A stretch of 30,944 nt of DNA from a virus. Position 1 is the first letter of the stretch. Each line of letters starts with the position of its first letter. Made by a program: the position numbers and the translations under genes. This document shows positions 7,130 to 15,110 of this stretch, one piece after another. A model generated the notes under the pieces. The model was not told the origin of the DNA. It ran no database searches and saw only the letters and a list, made by a program, of their open reading frames with translations. Location: the IMG/VR virus record IMGVR_UViG_3300038358_000286, positions 1 through 30,944 of that record; one strand, given 5' to 3'.

Positions 7130-10092
7130 TACACGTCCTCCAATGCTTCCATCAACATCCTAGCATGTTGCCTGACCTGCTTCTTGTCGTTGGCGTAGAA
7201 CATGCCGGAATAGCTCACAGAGAGGTTGGTGCCCCCTCCTCCTTCGACGGATGTGGTCCCATCGCGCATAGCCTCCAGAAGAGATGCATTCGACAGGGCC
7301 TGATCACGGGGGACCACGAACTCACCCTGGGTCAACATTGCAGGCACGTTGTCATGCCCGGGGTTGCCATCAACCCAGCCACCTTCGGCCAGACCCTGAG
7401 GGGGGAAGCTCAGGGCAAACGCGGCAACCTTCGCGCCAAGGTGAATGCCCATCATGGTGGCCAGGATTGTGGCGGCAGCGGCTGGTGCCGCTGGCCCCAT
7501 CCATGAGACAGACGCAAGAACCTCTGCTGACATGAGCGAGAGGGCGGCAGACTCAAGGACCTTTGCCGCTTTTGTTTTTGCCGTTGCATCGGCAATAGCT
7601 CCAGCGGTCTGAGAGGACGCAAAAGCTGCCTGCGCGGCGGCGATAAGCATCTGACCTACCAGTCGCCACAGGCCACGGGTGATGATCTTGAAGATGTCCT
7701 CCATGCGTTCCCCGAGGTCCTCCGCACCGAAGGCGATGGTATCCCAGACCTGAAGGAATGTGCCCTCCATGCCCTTGATCTCCTCCGCAAGTCTCTCGTT
7801 GAAGGACATGACCTTTTCGGAGGTGGCCTCTAGGTGGATTCCGAGTTGCGCGAAAACTTCCTCACCGAACCTCGTCAACACACCGGTCTCTTCATTGATC
7901 AACCCCATAGAGATGGTGATATCGTCTGCGAGTTGGTAGAAGGCAGCGGCAATGTCCACCGTGTCTGCATCAACACCGAGAGACCCAAGCATGATTTTGA
8001 ATTGGGCTAGATTCGCAGACCCCTGGAGGGCAAAGTCCAAGGTGGAGGCAGACATGCCCTCCATGGCGTCAGAGAATCCGATCAACGCCTCTCGGGCTTG
8101 ATCCAGGCCTGCCTCCCCGGAGAAGGTCACCTGTGGGTCGAGTTCGACATTCAATTGCTTGGAGACGCCCTCTACGCCCTCAGAGATGAACTGTGTGATC
8201 CTCTCCCACATCTCATGGGTGATGCCATAGGCACTCTCAAGCTGTTCGCCCCATTCCACCCACATGGCATCAAGGCCAGCCCTTGTGCCACCGAGGTCAA
8301 GGTGTTCGTTCAAGGCGATGAGGCTCTGCATGGTCACCTCGGACAACTTGGGGACTATCATCCCCCAATTGTCCTGGAACGCATCGACAAATGCCTCCTG
8401 GGAAAGGCCAAGGCTGTCGGCCATGGTAGCCACCCACTTATCGGTGACCCCCTTGGTCTCCGAGAATTCTGCGCGGTTGGCGATGTCGGTCTCTGCCATG
8501 TGAAGCAAGGCCTGAATCTCTCCGACAAACTCGGCCAGAGCGGCAGCCTTTTCACTGTCTGGGATGGTAAGCATGGACTCCAGAATGCTGCTTATCTTCC
8601 CGATGCCTTTAAGGGCAGGAGAGAAGGTAGTGCCCAAGACGCTGCCCATGCCCTTAACCATGTCCCTCAGTTCAGATTGCACATCTGCGATCTGGCCTCT
8701 GAGGTTTGTCGCAAAATTGGCCATCTGCTCGGGCGAGAAGATGGCATCCATTGGTGATTCCTGGCCACCGCTCAACTTTGTATCTAACGCCGCCATGACC
8801 CGCTTCAATTCGGCCTGGAGCTTAACAAGCTCTGCCTGGGCCTCCTGGGTGTCCTGGGTGAAATTGTTTGCCCAGCTTCGACCGGACAACTTGTCCAGGG
8901 CCGCCATGTCTCCAGCGAGATCCTTCATGTCTGTTGCCAACTGCTGGATTCTGGCCTCCTCGATGAAGGCCTTCATGGCAGGAGTGGATTTGTCGGCAGT
9001 GACGCCGATCATTTCCAGGTCGGCTACCATCCTCTCCCAGGGACCCATGTCGGCCCTACGCAATTCAGTGGCTATGACCGACCCGAGCTTCTGCAACAAA
9101 TTGATGACAGCAGAAAGCCTCGGTTCGACAGCCGCGAAGGCACTCAGGGCAGCATCCTTGAACTGGTTCCAGGCAACAATGGCATTGTTCTTCAGGGTGT
9201 CCAACTGGATGTTGAACATCCTCTGGGCAGCCCCAGCGTCATTCATCTTCTTGATGTATTCAACGAATGCATCGGTGCCGATGGACTTCATCACCAGGGC
9301 GGCGTTGACAGCCCTGACATTGAAGATCCTGAACATATCCTCGTTGGACATCCCGGCATCATTCAGCCTCTTGAAGACCTCGACAACGCCATGGGTCTCA
9401 AGACGCGCACCGGCCAAGACATCCCTCAACTCCTTGGTGGGTTTGTTGAGCTTTAGGAGCATCTGCCTGAGGGTGGTACCGGCGATAGAGCCCATGAGGC
9501 CTGCATCATGGAGGGCGGCGAGGGCGGCGGCAGTCTCTTCCAGGGTCATGTTGGAGGCCCTGGCAATCGGGCCGACATACTTCATCGACTCTGTGAGACG
9601 GTCCATGTTGAGGAGAGAGTTCTGGATCGAGGCAGCGAACACATCGACCACATGCCTCGACTGGGTGAACTCCAACCTGAACTGTTTCATGGCAGCGACT
9701 ACAAGCTCGGACACCTGCCCCACCGAAGACATCGTGCCACCGGCCAGGGTCATGATCGGCTTGGAAGCCTGCATAATCTCATTGACCTGAAGACCGGCAG
9801 AGGCGAGGGCATACATGGATCTGGTAGCGTCATTAGCGGACACGGTGGTGACCCTGGCCATGCTCCTGGCAGCCCTCTCCAGGCCCGAGAATTGAGCAAC
9901 GGTACTCTTGGAGACCGATTGGACATTGGCCATGCCCTGCTCAAAAGTAGAGCCGAGCCTTGTCATCGCCACAGAGGCAGCAGTGAGAGCCGCTGTCATG
10001 GTCTTGATGGCACCACTGACGGAGGCGAACCCCCTCGCGGTCTGGGTCGCGCCAACAGCCTTCATCCCAAAGGAGATTACATTAAGAGCCAC
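7129..10092 (-). CDS. Tail tape measure protein
   Basis: 987 residues. It is long, helical and rich in Ala, Met and Gln, with the minor-tail/TP901 pattern in the N-terminal third (FEQGMANVQSVSK, ANDATRSMYALASAGL, ETAAALAALHDAGLMGS). There is a hydrophobic Ala-rich stretch at about 845-905, and a C-terminal AEGGWVDGNPGHDNVPAMLT then QGEFVV motif common at the end of such proteins. Tape measures set tail length at roughly 0.15 nm per residue, so a tail near 150 nm is expected. The start is a GTG at 10092 with GAGAGG five bases upstream. The first codons overlap the end of the frameshifted chaperone frame by 11 bases, as in lambda-like tails. Confidence 0.9.
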   Translation of the reverse strand: MALNVISFGMKAVGATQTARGFASVSGAIKTMTAALTAASVAMTRLGSTFEQGMANVQSVSKSTVAQFSGLERAARSMARVTTVSANDATRSMYALASAGLQVNEIMQASKPIMTLAGGTMSSVGQVSELVVAAMKQFRLEFTQSRHVVDVFAASIQNSLLNMDRLTESMKYVGPIARASNMTLEETAAALAALHDAGLMGSIAGTTLRQMLLKLNKPTKELRDVLAGARLETHGVVEVFKRLNDAGMSNEDMFRIFNVRAVNAALVMKSIGTDAFVEYIKKMNDAGAAQRMFNIQLDTLKNNAIVAWNQFKDAALSAFAAVEPRLSAVINLLQKLGSVIATELRRADMGPWERMVADLEMIGVTADKSTPAMKAFIEEARIQQLATDMKDLAGDMAALDKLSGRSWANNFTQDTQEAQAELVKLQAELKRVMAALDTKLSGGQESPMDAIFSPEQMANFATNLRGQIADVQSELRDMVKGMGSVLGTTFSPALKGIGKISSILESMLTIPDSEKAAALAEFVGEIQALLHMAETDIANRAEFSETKGVTDKWVATMADSLGLSQEAFVDAFQDNWGMIVPKLSEVTMQSLIALNEHLDLGGTRAGLDAMWVEWGEQLESAYGITHEMWERITQFISEGVEGVSKQLNVELDPQVTFSGEAGLDQAREALIGFSDAMEGMSASTLDFALQGSANLAQFKIMLGSLGVDADTVDIAAAFYQLADDITISMGLINEETGVLTRFGEEVFAQLGIHLEATSEKVMSFNERLAEEIKGMEGTFLQVWDTIAFGAEDLGERMEDIFKIITRGLWRLVGQMLIAAAQAAFASSQTAGAIADATAKTKAAKVLESAALSLMSAEVLASVSWMGPAAPAAAATILATMMGIHLGAKVAAFALSFPPQGLAEGGWVDGNPGHDNVPAMLTQGEFVVPRDQALSNASLLEAMRDGTTSVEGGGGTNLSVSYSGMFYANDKKQVRQHARMLMEALEDV

Positions 10093-10453
10093 GACGGCCT
10101 CTCTTCGATTGGGTCCTTGCCTTCTGCTTGGCCTCTTCTGCCTCCCGCTCCTCTCTCTGGTAGGCGGCTACCTCAGAAGAGATGACATCCATGCAGACCA
10201 TCACAGACTCTTCCTGATCATATAAGCCGCCGCCCAGTGGCAAGACCTTGTAGTTGTTCCACCGGAGCCAAAGAGAAAAGCGTGACCACGCCCAGGGGGG
10301 GACGTCGAGGATGTCGATGCCGAACCCTCTACGGATGAACGAATTCCCTGGGCAACGGTCACGCTTCTCCTTGTCACAGCTACAGGTCCTGCAATCTGGA
10401 GCTACCCCACTCCGAGGGCCTCCCTCTATTTCGTATCGGACAGCGGCTCGGAG
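10082..10453 (-). CDS. Tail assembly chaperone, -1 frameshift extension (gpT-like)
   Basis: This open frame has no suitable start of its own. It is entered by a -1 shift at the AAATTTC heptamer at 10453-10459 near the end of the upstream chaperone gene. From 10453 it stays open for 123 codons and stops with TAA at 10084-10082, inside the first codons of the tape measure gene. The fused product would be 108 + 123 = 231 residues. The extension contains a Cys cluster (DCRTCSCDKEKRDRC), then DILDVPPWAW, and ends in a charged helix (YQREEREAEEAKQKA). In lambda the equivalent gpG-gpT fusion recruits tail tube protein to the tape measure. The open frame across the full gap between the chaperone and tape measure genes strongly supports real coding. 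Confidence 0.8.
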   Translation of the reverse strand, partial: LRAAVRYEIEGGPRSGVAPDCRTCSCDKEKRDRCPGNSFIRRGFGIDILDVPPWAWSRFSLWLRWNNYKVLPLGGGLYDQEESVMVCMDVISSEVAAYQREEREAEEAKQKARTQSKRGRRGS

Positions 10454-10776
10454 AAATTTTCATCTTCCTCGTTGAGGCCAGCCGTCTTCATGATCTTGGA
10501 CACCACCTCGTTGGCTATCGTGAGAGGAAGGGCCTCTACGATCTCAGGTGTCAGCTTGGCAATGTCATTGCCGTCCTGGTCCTCAAGGTTCTCGACCCGG
10601 AGGATCAGGCTGGAGGCAACAAGCTGGAGGGCGGCGACAGGGTTGTCCTTGTCCATGGACCTCATGTTGTCCATGTCGGAAACCAGAACAGGTCGATAGA
10701 AGAACTTCACCCCCTCGACTTCGATGCACTCAAGGGCCTCGACCGGATAGTCACCAGTGTAAATTCTGAATCCCAT
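10426..10776 (-). CDS. Tail assembly chaperone (gpG-like)
   Basis: 116 residues from ATG 10776, which has AAAGGAG and a short spacer upstream; a longer frame up to 10860 would run through a terminator hairpin and is not used. The protein is acidic and helical in its second half, with the sequence VKFFYRPVLVSDMDNM early and LTIANEVVSKIMKTAGL late, as expected for the short tail chaperone lying between tail tube and tape measure. The codons for EDENF near the end carry the AAATTTC slip site, after which the zero frame ends within eight codons at TAG (10428-10426). Confidence 0.75.
   Translation of the reverse strand: MGFRIYTGDYPVEALECIEVEGVKFFYRPVLVSDMDNMRSMDKDNPVAALQLVASSLILRVENLEDQDGNDIAKLTPEIVEALPLTIANEVVSKIMKTAGLNEEDENFSEPLSDTK
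10453..10459 (-). promoter_or_regulatory. -1 programmed ribosomal frameshift site AAATTTC
   Basis: Read on the minus strand, GAA AAT TTC in the chaperone frame contains A AAT TTC, a perfect X XXY YYZ slippery heptamer. After a -1 slip the new frame is open for 123 codons. Immediately downstream, CTCCGAG (starting at the heptamer's last base) can pair with CTCGGAG about 30 bases later, and a nearer GAGGG/CCCTC hairpin is possible. The stimulatory structure is therefore uncertain, but the heptamer and the open frame agree. Confidence 0.75.
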
Positions 10777-10792
10777 TATACTCTCCTTTGAA

Positions 10793-10854
10793 AAGCGGCC
10801 AGGGGGAGGCCTGGGAGGTTCCCGAAGGAACGAGGAGAGAGCCGCCCCCCGGCC
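10793..10854 (-). terminator. Terminator-like hairpin after tail tube gene
   Basis: In the transcribed strand, the outer arms at 10842-10854 and 10797-10809 pair over 13 positions with one G-U and one mismatch. An inner arm GTTCC-TTCG-GGAAC (10818-10831) forms a classic C(UUCG)G tetraloop. A short T run (GCTTTTC) follows the outer stem. It sits in the 84-base gap between the tail tube stop and the chaperone ribosome site, so it should lower readthrough from the very highly needed tube protein into chaperones and tape measure. Confidence 0.7.
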
Positions 10855-10860
10855 AAACAA

Positions 10861-11865
10861 CTAACTTGCATTGCCCCTGCCGAAGGTAGCCACCGCGACA
10901 TCATCCTCCATCTGGATGGTCGGCATGGTACCAACAGCCCTCGCCTCAACCGTGAACTCTGTCCTCTCGGAGGACCCATCGATCTCAGGCCAGAGGTTGC
11001 TCGTCATCTGGAACTTCGACCCCGTAATGGTGCAGACCGAAGAGGCAGTCGTGGAAGCAACCGCAGTGAAAGAGAAGTACCCGTCGGACCCTGACAGGGC
11101 AACATCATAGAAGCCATCGGAAGACGTGTCCGCACCGATGACCATGGAGATGGTCACCTCTCGGGCACCCGGCACCAGATTGACGCTGCTGTTGGTCGAG
11201 GTACACATGTCGTAGTAGAACTGGAAGCCATTGTTGAAGGTCAACGTAGCCTCCTTCGGGCAGAGGGTAGTGTCCGGGGTTCCGGTGTTGAACCCGAAGG
11301 TCCAATTCCAGTCATCGAACACGAAGGCCCTCTCATGGGCACCCTCTCCAGGGAAGACCGGAGAGGTCATGTTGATCGTGTTGTGGGCGGCAGACCGGGC
11401 CATGCCCTCTACCGCGATGGTCGTGACCTCTCGGAAGGGGAAGCTGATGGTCAGGGTGTTGCCAACCGCGCCGTAAGCATTCCTTCGGCCAATGCTGGTG
11501 GTCTCGGAATACCCGCTTGTCCAGCCGATAGTCCACGGCTGGATCGCATCGTTGACTGCATCCCATTCGGCACCGGCCCAAGTGTGGTCTCCGCTGGTTT
11601 CGGTCATGCCTCCATAGCCATTGGAGAACAGGTATCCGGCGTACTGAGGAAAGAACCACATCTCAGCAGAGTAGGTGACCTCGTTGCCGATCTTCACACC
11701 ATGCTCGGTGTCGAAGGACCCGGCACCCTGCCACCAGCCCCAGGTCGGCTCCTCGTTGAGGGCTGCCCGGGTGAGGGGTATGACCTGATCACTGGTGACA
11801 GCCGTACCAGCCGTGACCTCGTTACCGAAGTTGAAAATGCCCTTCAGTTTCGCTACCTGGGCCAT
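10861..11865 (-). CDS. Major tail (tail tube) protein
   Basis: 334 residues. The opening AKLKGIFNFGNEVTAGTAVT is typical of siphophage tail tube proteins (an N-terminal signature where 'GxE..AGTA' precedes a beta-rich domain). Several long strand pairs follow, and a C-terminal Ig-like or beta region (about 230-310) ends with FTVEARAVG. The order terminator protein, tube, chaperones, tape measure matches lambda-like tails. A strong GAGGAGG ribosome site lies seven bases before the ATG at 11865, and a terminator follows the gene; both fit a high-copy structural protein. Confidence 0.8.
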   Translation of the reverse strand: MAQVAKLKGIFNFGNEVTAGTAVTSDQVIPLTRAALNEEPTWGWWQGAGSFDTEHGVKIGNEVTYSAEMWFFPQYAGYLFSNGYGGMTETSGDHTWAGAEWDAVNDAIQPWTIGWTSGYSETTSIGRRNAYGAVGNTLTISFPFREVTTIAVEGMARSAAHNTINMTSPVFPGEGAHERAFVFDDWNWTFGFNTGTPDTTLCPKEATLTFNNGFQFYYDMCTSTNSSVNLVPGAREVTISMVIGADTSSDGFYDVALSGSDGYFSFTAVASTTASSVCTITGSKFQMTSNLWPEIDGSSERTEFTVEARAVGTMPTIQMEDDVAVATFGRGNAS

Positions 11866-12062
11866 TAGAGGGCCTCCTCATCTTCAGGGTCTTCCAGGGG
11901 GGCGGGATTGTCATCGACTTGAGCCTCCATTTCGGAGATCGGCTCCAACATCGGATGATCAACCTGACCCTCTAGCTCAATAATCGCCCCGGGCTTCAGG
12001 GCAAGCCTCAACCTGCCAACCTTGTATCGCCCGGGAATTGTAACATTTGCTCGATACTTCAT
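11865..12062 (-). CDS. Small acidic protein of the tail module, unknown
   Basis: 65 residues from the second of two adjacent ATG codons; the first (12065) is too close to the GGGGG ribosome site. The N-terminal half is basic and beta-like (YRANVTIPGRYKVGRLRL), the C-terminal half is very acidic (NPAPLEDPEDEEAL). It lies between the tail-terminator fusion and tail tube genes, and its stop overlaps the tube start (TAATG). No family is recognised; a role in tail assembly is inferred from position only. Confidence 0.5.
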   Translation of the reverse strand: MKYRANVTIPGRYKVGRLRLALKPGAIIELEGQVDHPMLEPISEMEAQVDDNPAPLEDPEDEEAL

Positions 12063-12070
12063 CATTCCCC

Positions 12071-14239
12071 CTACGTCGGAATCAAGCCGAGGGCATTGAC
12101 ACCCTTCCCAGCGGCCTTCGGTTGGGAGCCCTCGTCAGACCCCTGGTATTCCCTGATCTGATCAACCGCAATGTGTCCACCACCAAAGTCCACGATCCAC
12201 AGCTTGACCTCCGTCCCGACCAGTGCGCTTACATCCCACACTACCTCTTCGACAACATGGCTGTCATTGCCAGTTGCAGAGGCGACCATCTCTGAGGTGT
12301 CATTCAGAAGGAGGCCGACATACTGGGTCGCATAGTTGTTGGTCCCCCCGACGGAGATTGAGATGCGGTTCTTGGTCAGAACCCATGGCGAGGATTCGAT
12401 GATACCGTACCTGGACATGTCGGGCCACATCTCGCCAGAACTGATCGTACTCTGGGTCAGGCCTGGACGGTAATGCTTGAAGGCGGTGGCGATGTAGCTG
12501 TTGCCGGTCATGTTCGAAGAGGTCCCGGAAGCGGCCATGTAGGCATCGCCCCAGATGGGTTGGTAGTAGAATGCCCCTGTAGCCGCCTCCTGGTTGTATA
12601 CGCCGCTCCAGACCAAAGATTGGTCCATGGTGCCCGATGCCACCGATAGGCCCCCAGAGACCGCCACACAGCCCTCCATGTTGCCCCAGTTGGTCTCGGC
12701 AGGGTAGTTGCCGTAGGTGCCAGAGGTCAGATCGCTGAAATCGCACTCTGAGTATTTGTAGTAGAAGTACCCAAGGTTGGATGTCTTGTCCTTGTGCTGG
12801 GACAGGACATACTGGGTCCCGCTGATCTGGACAACTTCTGAGGCAGAGCCGGTCTCGCCGGTCCCGGCACCATGGGGGGTCGGGGAGCCAAGAAGCGGTC
12901 CATGGTACTGGTTCTCGGACCATGACCCCTTCATCGAGGATTGGCTTTGATGCCTTGTGCCGCTATTTGCGCCCCACATCAGGTGCCATTCGTCATCGAT
13001 CTTGAACAACGTCGAGGCCTCGGCACCGAAATTGGTCAGGTCGTTGTCGGAGATCGTGGTTGCCGAATGGATGAGGCTGGTGAAATCAGGATAGCCGCCA
13101 CTCTCGGTGACGGTCGCATGGCCGAGGGTCATCTTGCCAGCATTGCTGGACCTCGCGCACAGGAAGAGGTTCCAGGTACCGCCATCCTCGACCACATAGG
13201 CGTCCCTTGAGTCTCCATCCCAATTGGCGGGGTCGGAGTAGGTGCCCCAGGGGGCTCCACCCGCATAGGCCCCACCGTTGCCGGTGTCATCCATGTTTGC
13301 CCAATAGATAGGCTGTTCAGAGTTCAGGGTTGTCCAGATATCGTTCTCGTAGTCGGCATCGGACAGGCATCCGGCAAGGCCGATCTTCTGCTCCCTTGTC
13401 GCCGTTGGGCTGGTGTGGGTCACGCCGGTAAAGAACATCAGGTACTTGTAGGTCGTCTGGGGTGCGCCACCGATCCCATAGTTCGGGTTGTCGATGATGT
13501 AGCAGGCCCAGACGTTGTGGTTCCAGTCCCCCTGGTTGCCGGTGCCAAGCTGGATCAGGGTCCTGCTGCCCCAAGACCTGAGGTCCGGGGATGAGTAATG
13601 GGCAAAGTATTCAGAGCCGTTGGTCTCCCCGGGGCCAGAGATGCCGATGGAGTGCCATCTCCCGTTCACGAACTTCAGAGAGTGGTCATTCTGGGTGGTG
13701 CTGGCAGGCCCCTGGATATAGGGCTGGTTGAAGGTCCAGACCACGCCGTTCTCGCCCTGGTTCCCGGCGTCACCGGCCTCGGAGGGGTAGGCCTCACCCA
13801 CCTTCACCAACAGCGTGACAGTGGCCTCATTTCGGTAGGAGCCGTCCTCCAGGTTCCACCCATAGACAACGCTGGCGATGGAGGTGTGCATGGCGTTGGT
13901 CCCCCATTGGGGATTGGTCCTGGCAACCTCCTTCACGACCTCGGCCATCCACAGAACATTCTGCACGTTTGTGGTGTTGTCGGCCTCGGCCTCCCGGCAC
14001 CGGACCTCGATGTAATACTGGAAGTCATCGAAGCAGGTCCCGGGCTGTTGCCCAGGCTCCTCCTCGGTGGGCGTGATCGAGATAGTCGGGTACTGGACAT
14101 TGACCGGGAAGTCTCCAGCGTGGACAGCCTTGAGGTCAACAAGGGCAAGCTCCGCATTGAGGGAGAGGTAGGCCTCGATAGCCTCGATGATCGTCCACAT
14201 TCTACCGGCAGATGGTGTTGCCCCATGGCTCATCGTCAT
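12071..14239 (-). CDS. Tail-terminator-like domain fused to GH43/GH32-like propeller
   Basis: 722 residues. Residues 1-150 have the size, position and strand/helix pattern of a tail terminator/completion protein (VQYPTISITP, ending ATVTLLVKV). Residues about 165-495 resemble the five-bladed propeller of GH43/GH32-type glycosidases: NDHSLKFVNGRWH (D185), SSPDLRSW (216-223), SRDAYVVEDGGTWNLFL (D346), and EASTLFKIDDEWHLMWG (E407). D185, D346 and E407 sit where the nucleophile, stabiliser and acid/base are expected. Residues about 510-695 form a second beta domain ending VVWDVSALVGTEVKLWIVDF then GGGHIAVDQI, a motif common at the C-terminus of some bacterial glycosidases. The ATG overlaps the upstream stop (ATGA). 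The likely role is a neck or tail protein carrying a glycan-binding or glycan-cutting module; activity is not proven. Confidence 0.65.
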   Translation of the reverse strand: MTMSHGATPSAGRMWTIIEAIEAYLSLNAELALVDLKAVHAGDFPVNVQYPTISITPTEEEPGQQPGTCFDDFQYYIEVRCREAEADNTTNVQNVLWMAEVVKEVARTNPQWGTNAMHTSIASVVYGWNLEDGSYRNEATVTLLVKVGEAYPSEAGDAGNQGENGVVWTFNQPYIQGPASTTQNDHSLKFVNGRWHSIGISGPGETNGSEYFAHYSSPDLRSWGSRTLIQLGTGNQGDWNHNVWACYIIDNPNYGIGGAPQTTYKYLMFFTGVTHTSPTATREQKIGLAGCLSDADYENDIWTTLNSEQPIYWANMDDTGNGGAYAGGAPWGTYSDPANWDGDSRDAYVVEDGGTWNLFLCARSSNAGKMTLGHATVTESGGYPDFTSLIHSATTISDNDLTNFGAEASTLFKIDDEWHLMWGANSGTRHQSQSSMKGSWSENQYHGPLLGSPTPHGAGTGETGSASEVVQISGTQYVLSQHKDKTSNLGYFYYKYSECDFSDLTSGTYGNYPAETNWGNMEGCVAVSGGLSVASGTMDQSLVWSGVYNQEAATGAFYYQPIWGDAYMAASGTSSNMTGNSYIATAFKHYRPGLTQSTISSGEMWPDMSRYGIIESSPWVLTKNRISISVGGTNNYATQYVGLLLNDTSEMVASATGNDSHVVEEVVWDVSALVGTEVKLWIVDFGGGHIAVDQIREYQGSDEGSQPKAAGKGVNALGLIPT

Positions 14240-14682
14240 GGCTTTTTCCCATCCTTAATGTAGGTTGCCAACTTCTTACTGAAAAGCCGATCTGAGGCGG
14301 GACCCCAGTGGAGGAACGGGCGCTGCACCATGTTGGCAGTACCATCCTGGTGGTACTTGTAGTACGGCACATGCGATTCTCTGACGCCGATTTTGGCTGT
14401 CCTCTCTGTGACCCGCCTCAGATGGCCGTGGCCACCCTTCTGGGTTGCAGAATAGAGCCGACCAGTCTTTATCAGTATAGGATTTGGGCTCCTGGTGGCC
14501 TCCCATGGGGAAATGCCATCATAGGCTCCCGCTGCCTTGAAGCGACGGTCGGTATCTTCCTCCACCCGGTCAGCAGCCCAATGCATGACAGGGCGAAGGT
14601 TCTTGACCCTCTTCGCCCTGGTAAGGGTGTCGAGCTTGGCCTTCGTTAGACCGACTGTTCGGACCTGGACCCGAAACGCCAT
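14236..14682 (-). CDS. Virion morphogenesis / tail completion protein (gpG-like)
   Basis: 148 residues, basic. The motif PWEATRSPNPILIKTGRLYSA followed by a beta region and PYYKYHQDGTANMVQRPFLHW is characteristic of the Mu gpG / phage virion morphogenesis family, which acts at the head-tail joint. It sits between a connector gene and the tail-terminator-like gene, exactly where such proteins occur. It overlaps the upstream gene by 37 bases and the next start as ATGA. Confidence 0.75.
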   Translation of the reverse strand: MAFRVQVRTVGLTKAKLDTLTRAKRVKNLRPVMHWAADRVEEDTDRRFKAAGAYDGISPWEATRSPNPILIKTGRLYSATQKGGHGHLRRVTERTAKIGVRESHVPYYKYHQDGTANMVQRPFLHWGPASDRLFSKKLATYIKDGKKP

Positions 14683-15110
14683 TCCTCTGCCACCTCGTTC
14701 ACATTCACCACCTGCACATTCGAAGGCAGTGAGTACATGATGTTGTTGTCAGTGTGAGATCCCCACGGACTCTGCCTCGGATGGTTTGCCACCGTCAGCA
14801 TCGTAGGCTTCTCCAGGACCATGTTGAGGCGGCGAACAGCCCACCGCCTCAACTCGTCCACCTTCTCGACCTTGTTCGACATGTGGGAGCCCGTGTAGGC
14901 CTCTAGGGCATAGGCGGCACCGAAGGCCTCCGATACGCCCTGGATGACCTTATCCACGGATGCCCCGAAGGGGGTCTGGAACATCGGCCTCAACCAAGCG
15001 TCGATGTCACCATCCCCCCTCAGGATGTGTCCAGACGCAGTGGTATCCCCCATGACCGAAGAGGTCACGAAGGGAATGAGGTCACGGAGGCCAGACACAT
15101 TGCAGTACAT
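14646..15110 (-). CDS. Head-tail connector / DUF1320-like protein
   Basis: 154 residues. GDGDIDAWLRPMFQTPFG at about 32-49 followed by VIQGVSEAFGAAYALEAYTG matches the pattern of head-completion adaptors (gp6/DUF1320-like), where a short acidic 'D..ID..L' helix precedes a helical bundle. It comes after the capsid and glycosyltransferase genes and before the tail completion gene, consistent with an adaptor under the portal. The ATG overlaps the glycosyltransferase stop by one base (TGATG). Confidence 0.6.
   Translation of the reverse strand: MYCNVSGLRDLIPFVTSSVMGDTTASGHILRGDGDIDAWLRPMFQTPFGASVDKVIQGVSEAFGAAYALEAYTGSHMSNKVEKVDELRRWAVRRLNMVLEKPTMLTVANHPRQSPWGSHTDNNIMYSLPSNVQVVNVNEVAEEWRFGSRSEQSV

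Noticed and set aside
8564-9790. Long plus-strand open frame (408 codons) opposite the tape measure gene
   Set aside because: It is antisense to a well-supported tape measure gene, its composition mirrors the other strand (Ser/Leu/Ala/Met rich), and no ribosome site or family motif is seen.
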